Shown in pieces: positions 10,668-23,700 of a DNA stretch of 64,000 nt. Position numbers and translations under genes: made by a program. Location of the stretch: assembly GCA_039621445.1 (NCBI GenBank), contig CP154954.1:23510954-23574953 (forward strand). Reading direction: 5' to 3'. Each line of letters opens with the position of its first letter. Position 1 is the stretch's first letter. This stretch comes from Euglena gracilis. Lineage: Eukaryota > Euglenida > Euglenophyceae > Euglenales. The notes under the pieces were generated by a model. The model did no database searches. It was not told where the DNA came from and saw nothing but the letters and a program-made list of their open reading frames with translations.

Positions 10668-11050
10668 GCATCGGGTCGGAAAAATTTGAAAATTTTTGTT
10701 TGGCCCAAATGCTGTTTTTTGGCCTCCCCGACCCAGAAAAATTGTTTTTGGGCTGAAAATGAGCGTTTTTCGACCCGCCAGCGCCCTGTTTTGGGCCGCC
10801 AACCCATTGACTTTGGGTCAAACCCGGGTAAAAAAAAGTGCCCCGTTTAGGGCCCGAAACCAATGGACTTAGGGTCATTTGAGGGTCAAAAAAAGTCGAA
10901 AAAATCGAAAAAAATGTTTGCCCGAAACGATGTTCTTTGGCCTCCTGGACCCGGAAAGGGTGGTTTTTTAGCCAAAAATGAGCGTTTTCGACCCTCCGGC
11001 GCCCCGTTTCGGGCACAAAACCCTTGCATTTCAGTCAAAAGACCTCCATG
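10668..11050. repeat. Dispersed repeat copy A, right part
   Basis: GGCCTCC-CGACCC, TTTTTCGACCCGCCAGCGCC and AACCCATTGACTTTGGGTCA match 50610-51060 closely, resuming the repeat interrupted near 8660. Two GGCCTCC units remain here (10721 and 10939); copy B has three, at a period of about 160 bp. Confidence 0.72.
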
Positions 11051-12300
11051 GAGTGGGCCGGTTTATATGGGGGGGTCAATGAAGGGGTGGGTGCACGCTT
11101 ATTAAGAGCTCAGCACTATTCAAAACCTGGTTTACTCCAGGGGTGGCCCTGTGCTGCGACCCCCCCTCCAGCAGGCTGACACTCCAGCCCCAGTGGTGTG
11201 CTTCCTGTCACAATGCAGACGGACTGCAAATAAAAAAAACAAGTAGCAGACAGAAAAATAAGGAACTTGTGTCTGTTTTGAAAAAGGAAATACATATCAA
11301 GCCTCAGGGGGCTTAAATCTTGAACGTTAAAAATCTCATTTTCTCCAGGGGATTCAAATGAGAAATTCTTGGGAAGCAAAACGAGCGAATCACCAGAACT
11401 CAAAAACGAGCGGAAAAAAAAGGGGATTTGTGCGTACCCCGCAGCACATTTGGCTGGACCTGTCCTTCACATATTTGGCACAACATATTCTTTTGGGAAA
11501 TTTTAAATGAGCTCCTTGATGTCCTGCATATTTAATAAAAAAAGCATCAACAAATAAATTGTAGGGATTGGGCGATTTCAGTCCAATCTGCAGGGGAGGG
11601 GGGAATACGCTAGTCCGGCCACAAAATTTTCGCGCATTCTTTGTGCAAAAAAGTGCAAAAAAGTTCAAAATCTGAGAGAAGAATGCAGAAATTGCCCAAA
11701 ATAGGCAAAAATTGCCCCAAAAAACATGCAAAAATGGCACCAAATTTACAGCAATTGTATGGAATTTTGAGGAAAATGTCAATTTCAAAAAATGAAAAAA
11801 AAATTGCAAAAATGGTCCAAAAAAATGTGAAAAATTGGAATCATGCAAAAAATGCGCCAAAAAGCAAAAAAAAAATGTGCTGGAACAAATCGAAAAAATG
11901 CGCAAAAATGCGCAAGAAATGCGAAAAAATGTTAACCACGTCTCCCCTGAATCTGCTCTTCTCTCTAGCCCTTCCTTGAAGCTAGCATGGAAAAATATTT
12001 CAAACTAAACATACAACAAAAAGCATACACAACCAAAATAGCAAAACCACACAACATGAAACACACGAATGCACCCATTCAAACACACCAGGAAAGAGGG
12101 CCCCAATCAAGGGGTTCCATGGGTGGGGAATAGAAGGGGCGGAATAAGAGCCGAGAGCAGAGCTGGAAGGAAGGGGGGAGCGAGGTCGATCCACGATGGC
12201 ACTTTGCAGGGGAAAACTTCGTTTGAGGCCGAAAGTGCAGGAAAAACTTCGCTTAGAATTGGTCCACCTACCGCCCATAGGTTGTAAATATTCCCTTCAG
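11050..12300. other. AT-rich non-coding stretch
   Basis: No gene recognised. A-rich words such as AAAAATGCGCAAAAATGCGC recur at 11640-11935 without a regular period. Confidence 0.45.
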
Positions 12301-12612
12301 CCCTGATTGAGAGACAGGGGCGGAGGTACACCGCCGCTGTGCCCGGACACGGGACCTGGGCAAAGACAGAACCATCATGCCAGCAGCAACGGCAATCGAA
12401 CGAGGTGGGACATCGAGAAACCCGAGACATATGACAAGCACAGCGGAGAGGGACAAGGAGCGCAGACGCCGGTGCACGCGCCAGCACACCCGTCAATCAC
12501 AGCACAAGTTGTTGAGGGAGGATTCAGAAGAGAGAGCGAAGGAGGGACTAGGGTGGGAGGTAGGGAAGGAGATAGACCTCCACCTCCCACACACCCACAC
12601 CACACACTCCCC

Positions 12613-12850
12613 ATCAGGGATTTTTTTTTTAAGACCGAGGGGAGGGGGGTCCCCCACCAACCCAGGGGGGTCCAGGGAAACCCCTTTTTGGAGTCAATTT
12701 GGGCCAAAAAACTTTCGGTGCTTTGCACCGAAAAAAAAATGCCAAAAATGGCCTTTTCCCCGCCTCTGGTGGGGGACCCACAAAACCCTTCGGGGTACCC
12801 CCGAGGGTACCCCCTTCGGGGGGATCTGGCGAGCAGGGATTTTCTTTAAG
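12613..12850. mobile_element. Family I-like element, weak
   Basis: CAGGGATTTTTTTTTTAAG at 12615 resembles the left end of the element at 2-242. The internal TTTCGGTGCTTTGCACCGAAA is a perfect 21-bp hairpin with GC-poor ends. The right end (CAGGGATTTTCTTTAAGG) repeats the left end directly, not inverted, so it may be a solo or rearranged copy. Confidence 0.3.
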
Positions 12851-12895
12851 GTTGGACTCCCACAGGGAAGGGGGTGCAATCCACACCAATCAAGA

Positions 12896-13691
<796 letters not shown>

Positions 13692-13752
<61 letters not shown>
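13692..13752. repeat. (GA)n microsatellite
   Basis: About 30 GA units, immediately followed by GAAACTCCCTATCGGCAACG, a sequence repeated near the next GA tract. Confidence 0.95.
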
Positions 13753-13755
<3 letters not shown>

Positions 13756-14620
13756 TCCCTATCGGCAACGTCTTCATCGCGGAGAAGCAGAATCCGAAAG
13801 AGAGGCGCGCAAGCGTGTTTCCGCCACTGAGCGGAACATTTACAATTTCGCCGGGCGAGGCCCACCCCCCGCCGTGCCGCTGGAAGGCAGTCAGTCCGCA
13901 TAGAGGCTAGGTTGCCCACAAGGGTAGAGTAGCCCACCGACGGTGGGCGGCCGTGTGAGAGTTAGCCTGTGCGGAGAGCAGGAGAGCGGAGGCGAAGGGT
14001 GGACTAGAGTAGCCGGACGCATGGAGGCGGACGAAGGAGGCCCCGGTCGTGGACTAGAGTAGCCGAAGCCCTTTCCAGGGGAGGCGAAGGAGGCGCAAGA
14101 CGAGAGCCCGGCGGTCGGCGCAGCCGTGGACTAGAGTAGCTGACCCGGCAGTGGGTGAGGCGAAGAGGCTGCGCGGTCGGGGACTAGAGTAGCCGAGCCC
14201 CACCGGGGGAGCGAAGGAGCCCACCCACAATGCCGACAGTGGAGTTCCCACGGGGTAGGCGCGGTGGGTCCCCCATGGCCCGTCCCCTACGCCCCAAGCC
14301 GCTCGGATGCCGCGCTGCCCGCGTGAAGGGGTGGGACGCTGAAACCCACCTTAACAAAACAGCACCCCCTCCCGGACAATGCGATGCATGCCGGCTGAGG
14401 ATAAGACCTCCGCTGACTGGTGCTGTCCCGGGCGTCGAGGCTGGACGCTGACCCAACAACAGCGCACCTGAGAAGAGCAGGGGAAGAGAAGGCTCAAGAC
14501 GGGGCCCAAGCAAGACGACCCAAGAAGGGAGTCTGGGGAAAAGGCCGTGAGGTCCCCACTGAGGAGCCCCAACCCCACCGTGCCGGGCGAAACTCCCTCG
14601 GCAACGTCTTCATCGCGGAG
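13751..14620. repeat. Direct repeat CGGCAACGTCTTCATCGCGG (two copies)
   Basis: GAAACTCCCT(AT)CGGCAACGTCTTCATCGCGGAG-type sequence occurs at about 13751-13786 and 14589-14620, each near a GA tract and each followed by AATCCGA. The copies bracket the CTAGAGTAG repeats. Confidence 0.75.
13923..14196. repeat. Imperfect minisatellite with conserved GGACTAGAGTAGCCG
   Basis: The 15-mer recurs at 14001, 14051, 14128 and 14181, with a partial copy at 13923. Spacings are 50, 77 and 53 bp. The intervals share GGAGGCGAAGGAG-like words. Function unknown. Confidence 0.8.
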
Positions 14621-14653
14621 TACGATGAAAGCAAAGAATCCGAGTTCGAAGAG

Positions 14654-14703
14654 AGAGAGATAGCGAGAGAGAGTGTGGGACGTAGAGAGAGAAAGTGAGA
14701 GAG

Positions 14704-14752
<49 letters not shown>
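14654..14752. repeat. (GA)n microsatellite abutting the satellite
   Basis: Imperfect GA with GATAGC and GTGGG interruptions, then a pure run from about 14707 that runs directly into the first 273-bp monomer (GATGAGGCCC). Confidence 0.93.
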
Positions 14753-14755
<3 letters not shown>

Positions 14756-17700
14756 GGCCCACCCCCAGGCAGCCCGGGCCGAAACCACCGAAGTCCCAAG
14801 TGGAAGAAGAGAGAGCTACACGGGAAACCGTGGTCACCCCACAACGGGTGAGGAGGAGCCGGAGCTCGCCCGTTTTTCTCAGAACGGGTCTGTCTCCCCT
14901 GCTTTTTTCAGAGCAGGTCGGCCCCCACGGCTCGTGCCCCGCGGCAGAAGCAAGGTTCAAGCTCACCGACGCGGCATTCAAGACAGCTGTGGTCTGGAGA
15001 GAAGGGCGCTGGGGGACTCCACTGATGAGGCCCACCCCCAGGCAGCCCGGGCCGAAACCACCGAAGTCCCAAGTGGAAGAAGAGAGAGCTACACGGGAAA
15101 CCGTGGTCACCCCACAACGGGTGAGGAGGAGCCGGAGCTCGCCCGTTTTTCTCAGAACGGGTCTGTCTCCCCTGCTTTTTTCAGAGCAGGTCGGCCCCCA
15201 CGGCTCGTGCCCCGCGGCAGAAGCAAGGTCAAGCTCACCGACGCGGCATTCAAGACAGCTGTGGTCTGGAGAGAAGGGCGCTGGGGGACTCCACTGATGA
15301 GGCCCACCCCCAGGCAGCCCGGGCCGAAACCACCGAAGTCCCAAGTGGAAGAAGAGAGAGCTACACGGGAAACCGTGGTCACCCCACAACGGGTGAGGAG
15401 GAGCCGGAGCTCGCCCGTTTTTCTCAGAACGGGTCTGTCTCCCCTGCTTTTTTCAGAGCAGGTCGGCCCCCACGGCTCGTGCCCCGCGGCAGAAGCAAGG
15501 TCAAGCTCACCGACGCGGCATTCAAGACAGCTGTGGTCTGGAGAGAAGGGCGCTGGGGGACTCCACTGATGAGGCCCACCCCCAGGCAGCCCGGGCCGAA
15601 ACCACCGAAGTCCCAAGTGGAAGAAGAGAGAGCTACACGGGAAACCGTGGTCACCCCACAACGGGTGAGGAGGAGCCGGAGCTCGCCCGTTTTTCTCAGA
15701 ACGGGTCTGTCTCCCCTGCTTTTTTCAGAGCAGGTCGGCCTCCACGACACGTCCCCCACGGCAGAAGCAAGATTCAAGCTCACCGACGCGGCATTCAAGA
15801 CAGCTGTGGTCTGGAGAGAAGGGCGCTGGGGGACTCCACTGATGAGGCCCACCCCCAGGCAGCCCGGGCCGAAACCACCGAAGTCCCAAGTGGAAGAAGA
15901 GAGAGCTACACGGGAAACCGTGGTCACCCCACAACGGGTGAGGAGGAGCCGGAGCTCGCCCGTTTTTCTCAGAACGGGTTGTCTCCCCTGCTTTTTTCAG
16001 AGCAGGTCGGCCCCCACGGCTCGTGCCCCGCGGCAGAAGCAAGGTTCAAGCTCACCGCGCGGCATTCAACACAGCTGTGCTCTGGAGAGAAGGGCTCTGG
16101 GGGACTCCACTGATGAGGCCCACCCCCAGCCAGCCGGGCCGAAACCACCGAAGTCCCAAGTGGAAGAAGAGAGAGCTACACGGGAAACCGTGGTCACCCC
16201 ACAACGGGTGAGGAGGAGCCGGAGCTCGCCCGTTTTTCTCAGAACGGGTTGTCTCCCCTGCTTTTTTCAGAGCAGGTCGGCCCCCACGGCTCGTGCCCCG
16301 GCGGCATAAGCAAGGTTCAAGCTCACCGACGCGGCATTCAAGACAGCTGTGGTCTGGAGAGAAGGGCGCTGGGGGACTCCACTGATGAGGCCCACCCCCA
16401 GGCAGCCCGGGCCGAAACCACCGAAGTCCCAAGTGGAAGAAGAGAGAGCTACACGGGAAACCGTGGTCACCCCACAACGGGTGAGGAGGAGCCGGAGCTC
16501 TCCCGTCTTTCTCAGAACGGGTTTCTCCCCCGTGCTTATTTCAGAGCAGGTCGGCCCCCACGGCTCGTGCCCGCGGCAGAAGCAAGGTCAAGCTCACCGA
16601 CGCGGCATTCAAGACAGCTGTGGTCTGGAGAGAAGGGCGCTGGGGGACTCCACTGATGAGGCCCACCCCCAGGCAGCCCGGGCCGAAACCACCGAAGTCC
16701 CAAGTGGAAGAAGAGAGAGCTACACGGGAAACCGTGGTCACCCCACAACGGGTGAGGAGGAGCCGGAGCTCGCCCGTTTTTCTCAGAACGGGTTAGTCTC
16801 CCCTGCTTTTTTCAGAGCAGGTCGGCCCCCACGGCTCGTGCCCAGCGGCAGAAGCAAGGTTCAAGCTCACCGACGCGGCATTCAAGACAGCTGTGGTCTG
16901 GAGAGAAGGGCGCTGGGGGACTCCACTGATGAGGCCCACCCCCAGGCAGCCCGGGCCGAAACCACCGAAGTCCCAAGTGGAAGAAGAGAGAGCTACACGG
17001 GAAACCGTGGTCACCCCACAACGGGTGAGGAGGAGCCGGAGCTCGCCCGTTTTTCTCAGAACGGGTTTCTCCCCTGCTTTTTTCAGAGCAGGTCGGCCCC
17101 CACGGCTCGTGCCCGGCGGCAGAAGCAAGGTTCAAGCTCACCGACGCGGCATTCAAGACAGCTGTGGTCTGGAGAGAAGGGCGCTGGGGGACTCCACTGA
17201 TGAGGCCCACCCCCAGGCAGCCCGGGCCGAAACCACCGAAGTCCCAAGTGGAAGAAGAGAGAGCTACACGGGAAACCGTGGTCACCCCACAACGGGTGAG
17301 GAGGAGCCGGAGCTCGCCCGTTTTTCTCAGAACGGGTTGTCTCCCCTGCTTTTTTCAGAGCAGGTCGGCCCCCACGGCTCGTGCCCGGCGGCAGAAGCAA
17401 GGTTCAAGCTCACCGACGCGGCATTCAAGACAGCTGTGGTCTGGAGAGAAGGGCGCTGGGGGACTCCACTGATGAGGCCCACCCCCAGGCAGCCCGGGCC
17501 GAAACCACCGAAGTCCCAAGTGGAAGAAGAGAGAGCTACACGGGAAACCGTGGTCACCCCACAACGGGTGAGGAGGAGCCGGAGCTCGCCCGTTTTTCTC
17601 AGAACGGGTTAGTCTCCCCTGCTTTTTTCAGAGCAGGTCGGCCCCCACGGCTCGTGCCCGGCGGCAGAAGCAAGGTTCAAGCTCACCGACGCGGCATTCA

Positions 17701-20700
17701 AGACAGCTGTGGTCTGGAGAGAAGGGCGCTGGGGGACTCCACTGATGAGGCCCACCCCCAGGCAGCCCGGGCCGAAACCACCGAAGTCCCAAGTGGAAGA
17801 AGAGAGAGCTACACGGGAAACCGTGGTCACCCCACAACGGGTGAGGAGGAGCCGGAGCTCGCCCGTTTTTCTCAGAACGGGTTAGTCTCCCCTGCTTTTT
17901 TCAGAGCAGGTCGGCCCCCACGGCTCGTGCCCGGCGGCAGAAGCAAGGTTCAAGCTCACCGACGCGGCATTCAAGACAGCTGTGGTCTGGAGAGAAGGGC
18001 GCTGGGGGACTCCACTGATGAGGCCCACCCCCAGGCAGCCCGGGCCGAAACCACCGAAGTCCCAAGTGGAAGAAGAGAGAGCTACACGGGAAACCGTGGT
18101 CACCCCACAACGGGTGAGGAGGAGCCGGAGCTCGCCCGTTTTTCTCAGAACGGGTTGTCTCCCCTGCTTTTTTCAGAGCAGGTCGGCCCCCACGGCTCGT
18201 GCCCCGCGGCAGAAGCAAGGTCAAGCTCACCGACGCGGCATTCAAGACAGCTGTGGTCTGGAGAGAAGGGCGCTGGGGGACTCCACTGATGAGGCCCACC
18301 CCCAGGCAGCCCGGGCCGAAACCACCGAAGTCCCAAGTGGAAGAAGAGAGAGAGCTACACGGGAAACCGTGGTCACCCCACAACGGGTGAGGAGGAGCCG
18401 GAGCTCGCCCGTTTTTCTCAGAACGGGTCTGTCTCCCCTGCTTTTTTCAGAGCAGGTCGGCCCCCACGGCTCGTGCCCGCGGCAGAAGCAAGGTCAAGCT
18501 CACCGACGCGGCATTCAAGACAGCTGTGGTCTGGAGAGAAGGGCGCTGGGGGACTCCACTGATGAGGCCCACCCCCAGGCAGCCCGGGCCGAAACCACCG
18601 AAGTCCCAAGTGGAAGAAGAGAGAGCTACACGGGAAACCGTGGTCACCCCACAACGGGTGAGGAGGAGCCGGAGCTCGCCCGTTTTTCTCAGAACGGGTT
18701 TGCCTCCCCTGCTTTTTTCAGAGCAGGTCGGCCCCCACGGCTCGTGCCCGGCGGCAGAAGCAAGGTTCAAGCTCACCGACGCGGCATTCAAGACAGCTGT
18801 GGTCTGGAGAGAAGGGCGCTGGGGGACTCCACTGATGAGGCCCACCCCCAGGCAGCCCGGGCCGAAACCACCGAAGTCCCAAGTGGAAGAAGAGAGAGCT
18901 ACACGGGAAACCGTGGTCACCCCACAACGGGTGAGGAGGAGCCGGAGCTCGCCCGTTTTTCTCAGAACGGGTCTGTCTCCCCTGCTTTTTTCAGAGCAGG
19001 TCGGCCCCCACGGCGCGTGGCCGGCGGCAGAAGCAAGGTTCAAGCTCACCGCGCGGCATTCAAGACAGCTGTGGTCTGGAGAGAAGGGCGCTGGGGGACT
19101 CCACTGATGAGGCCCACCCCCAGGCAGCCCGGGCCGAAACCACCGAAGTCCCAAGTGGAAGAAGAGAGAGCTACACGGGAAACCGTGGTCACCCCACAAC
19201 GGGTGAGGAGGAGCCGGAGCTCGCCCGTTTTTCTCAGAACGGGTCTGTCTCCCCTGCTTTTTTCAGAGCAGGTCGGCCCCCACGGCTCGTCCCCGGCGGC
19301 AGAAGCAAGGTTCAAGCTCACCGACGCGGCATTCAAGACAGCTGTGGTCTGGAGAGAAGGGCGCTGGGGGACTCCACTGATGAGGCCCACCCCCAGGCAG
19401 CCCGGGCCGAAACCACCGAAGTCCCAAGTGGAAGAAGAGAGAGCTACACGGGAAACCGTGGTCACCCCACAACGGGTGAGGAGGAGCCGGAGCTCGCCCG
19501 TTTTTCTCAGAACGGGTTAGTCTCCCCTGCTTTTTTCAGAGCAGGTCGGCCCCCACGGCTCGTGCCCGGCGGCAGAAGCAAGGTCAAGCTCACCGACGCG
19601 GCATTCAAGACAGCTGTGGTCTGGAGAGAAGGGCGCTGGGGGACTCCACTGATGAGGCCCACCCCCAGGCAGCCCGGGCCGAAACCACCGAAGTCCCAAG
19701 TGGAAGAAGAGAGAGCTACACGGGAAACCGTGGTCACCCCACAACGGGTGAGGAGGAGCCGGAGCTCGCCCGTTTTTCTCAAACAAGCGTTGTCTCCCCT
19801 GCTTTTTTCCGATCAGGTCGGCCCCCACGGCTCGTGCCCGCGGCAGAAGCAAGGTTCAAGCTCACCGACACGGCATTCAAGACAGCTGTGGTCTGGAGAG
19901 AAGGGCGCTGGGGGACTCCACTGATGAGGCCCACCCCCAGGCAGCCCGGGCCGAAACCACCGAAGTCCCAAGTGGAAGAAGAGAGAGCTACACGGGAAAC
20001 CGTGGTCACCCCACAACGGGTGAGGAGGAGCCGGAGCTCGCCCGTTTTTCTCAGAACGGGTCTGTCTCCCCTGCTTTTTTCAGAGCAGGTCGGCCCCCAC
20101 GGCTCGTGCCCCGCGGCAGAAGCAAGGTCAAGCTCACCGACGCGGCATTCAAGACAGCTGTGGTCTGGAGAGAAGGGCGCTGGGGGACTCCACTGATGAG
20201 GCCCACCCCCAGGCAGCCCGGGCCGAAACCACCGAAGTCCCAAGTGGAAGAAGAGAGAGCTACACGGGAAACCGTGGTCACCCCACAACGGGTGAGGAGG
20301 AGCCGGAGCTCGCCCGTTTTTTTCAGAACGGGTCTGTCTCCACTGATTTTTTCAGAGCAGGTCGTACCCCACGGCTCGTGCCCGCGGCAGAAGCAAGGTC
20401 AAGCTCACCGACGCGGCATTCAAGACAGCTGTGGTCTGGAGAGAAGGGCGCTGGGGGACTCCACTGATGAGGCCCACCCCCAGGCAGCCCGGGCCGAAAC
20501 CACCGAAGTCCCAAGTGGAAGAAGAGAGAGAGCTACACGGGAAACCGTGGTCACCCCACAACGGGTGAGGAGGAGCCGGAGCTCGCCCGTTTTTCTCAGA
20601 ACGGGTCTGTCTCCCCTGCTTTTTTCAGAGCAGGTCGGCCCCCACGGCTCGTGCCCCGCGGCAGAAGCAAGGTCAAGCTCACCGACGCGGCATTCAAGAC

Positions 20701-23700
20701 AGCTGTGGTCTGGAGAGAAGGGCGCTGGGGGACTCCACTGATGAGGCCCACCCCCAGGCAGCCCGGGCCGAAACCACCGAAGTCCCAAGTGGAAGAAGAG
20801 AGAGCTACACGGGAAACCGTGGTCACCCCACAACGGGTGAGGAGGAGCCGGAGCTCGCCCGTTTTTCTCAGAACGGGTCTGTCTCCCCTGCTTTTTTCAG
20901 AGCAGGTCGGCCCCCACGGCTCGTGCCCCGCGGCAGAAGCAAGGTCAAGCTCACCGACGCGGCATTCAAGACAGCTGTGGTCTGGAGAGAAGGGCGCTGG
21001 GGGACTCCACTGATGAGGCCCACCCCCAGGCAGCCCGGGCCGAAACCACCGAAGTCCCAAGTGGAAGAAGAGAGAGCTACACGGGAAACCGTGGTCACCC
21101 CACAACGGGTGAGGAGGAGCCGGAGCTCGCCCGTTTTTCTCAGAACGGGTCTGTCTCCCCTGCTTTTTTCAGAGCAGGTCGGCCCCCACGGCTCGTGCCA
21201 ACCGGCAGAAGCAAGGTCAAGCTCACCGACGCGGCATTCAAGACAGCTGTGGTCTGGAGAGAAGGGCGCTGGGGGACTCCACTGATGAGGCCCACCCCCA
21301 GGCAGCCCGGGCCGAAACCACCGAAGTCCCAAGTGGAAGAAGAGAGAGCTACACGGGAAACCGTGGTCACCCCACAACGGGTGAGGAGGAGCCGGAGCTC
21401 GCCCGTTTTTCTCAGAACGGGTCTGTCTCCCCTGCTTTTTTCAGAGCAGGTCGGCCCCCACGGCTCGTGCCCCGCGGCAGAAGCAAGGTCAAGCTCACCG
21501 ACGCGGCATTCAAGACAGCTGTGGTCTGGAGAGAAGGGCGCTGGGGGACTCCACTGATGAGGCCCACCCCCAGGCAGCCCGGGCCGAAACCACCGAAGTC
21601 CCAAGTGGAAGAAGAGAGAGCTACACGGGAAACCGTGGTCACCCCACAACGGGTGAGGAGGAGCCGGAGCTCGCCCGTTTTTCTCAGAACGGGTCTGTCT
21701 CCCCTGCTTTTTTCAGAGCAGGTCGGCCCCCACGGCTCGTGCCCCGCGGCAGAAGCAAGGTCAAGCTCACCGACGCGGCATTCAAGACAGCTGTGGTCTG
21801 GAGAGAAGGGCGCTGGGGGACTCCACTGATGAGGCCCACCCCCAGGCAGCCCGGGCCGAAACCACCGAAGTCCCAAGTGGAAGAAGAGAGAGCTACACGG
21901 GAAACCGTGGTCACCCCACAACGGGTGAGGAGGAGCCGGAGCTCGCCCGTTTTTCTCAGAACGGGTCTGTCTCCCCTGCTTTTTTCAGAGCAGGTCGGCC
22001 CCCACGGCTCGTGCCCCGCGGCAGAAGCAAGGTCAAGCTCACCGACGCGGCATTCAAGACAGCTGTGGTCTGGAGAGAAGGGCGCTGGGGGACTCCACTG
22101 ATGAGGCCCACCCCCAGGCAGCCCGGGCCGAAACCACCGAAGTCCCAAGTGGAAGAAGAGAGAGCTACACGGGAAACCGTGGTCACCCCACAACGGGTGA
22201 GGAGGAGCCGGAGCTCGCCCGTTTTTCTCAGAACGGGTCTGTCTCCCCTGCTTTTTTCAGAGCAGGTCGGCCCCCACGGCTCGTGCCCGGCGGCAGAAGC
22301 AAGGTTCAAGCTCACCGACGCGGCATTCAAGACAGCTGTGGTCTGGAGAGAAGGGCGCTGGGGGACTCCACTGATGAGGCCCACCCCCAGGCAGCCCGGG
22401 CCGAAACCACCGAAGTCCCAAGTGGAAGAAGAGAGAGCTACACGGGAAACCGTGGTCACCCCACAACGGGTGAGGAGGAGCCGGAGCTCGCCCGTTTTTC
22501 TCAGAACGGGTCTGTCTCCCCTGCTTTTTTCAGAGCAGGTCGGCCCCCACGGCTCGTGCCCGGCGGAAGAAGCAAGGTTCAAGCTCACCGACGCGGCATT
22601 CAAGACAGCTGTGGTCTGGAGAGAAGGGCGCTGGGGGACTCCACTGATGAGGCCCACCCCCAGGCAGCCCGGGCCGAAACCACCGAAGTCCCAAGTGGAA
22701 GAAGAGAGAGCTACACGGGAAACCGTGGTCACCCCACAACGGGTGAGGAGGAGCCGGAGCTCGCCCGTTTTTCTCAGAACGGGTCTGTCTCCCCTGCTTT
22801 TTTCAGAGCAGTTCGCCCCCACGGCTCGTGCCCGGCGGCAGAAGCAAGATTCAAGCTCACCGACGCGGCATTCAAGACAGCTGTGGTCTGGAGAGAAGGG
22901 CGCTGGGGGACTCCACTGATGAGGCCCACCCCCAGGCAGCCCGGGCCGAAACCACCGAAGTCCCAAGTGGAAGAAGAGAGAGCTACACGGGAAACCGTGG
23001 TCACCCCACAACGGGTGAGGAGGAGCCGGAGCTCGCCCGTTTTTCTCAGAACGGGTTTGTCTCCCCTGCTTTTTTCAGAGCAGGTCGGCCCCCACGGCTC
23101 GTGCCCGGCGGCAGAAGCAAGGTTCAAGCTCACCGACGCGGCATTCAAGACAGCTGTGGTCTGGAGAGAAGGGCGCTGGGGGACTCCACTGATGAGGCCC
23201 ACCCCCAGGCAGCCCGGGCCGAAACCACCGAAGTCCCAAGTGGAAGAAGAGAGAGCTACACGGGAAACCGTGGTCACCCCACAACGGGTGAGGAGGAGCC
23301 GGAGCTCGCCCGTTTTTCTCAGAACGGGCTGGCTCCCCTGCTTTTTTCAGAGCAGGTCGGCCCCCACGGCTCGTGCCCGGCGGCAGAAGCAAGGTTCAAG
23401 CTCACCGACGCGGCATTCAAGACAGCTGTGGTCTGGAGAGAAGGGCGCTGGGGGACTCCACTGATGAGGCCCACCCCCAGGCAGCCCGGGCCGAAACCAC
23501 CGAAGTCCCAAGTGGAAGAAGAGAGAGCTACACGGGAAACCGTGGTCACCCCACAACGGGTGAGGAGGAGCCGGAGCTCGCCCGTTTTTCTCAGAACGGG
23601 TTTGCCTCCCCTGCTTTTTTCAGAGCAGGTCGGCCCCCACGGCTCGTGCCCGGCGGCAGAAGCAAGGTTCAAGCTCACCGACGCGGCATTCAAGACAGCT

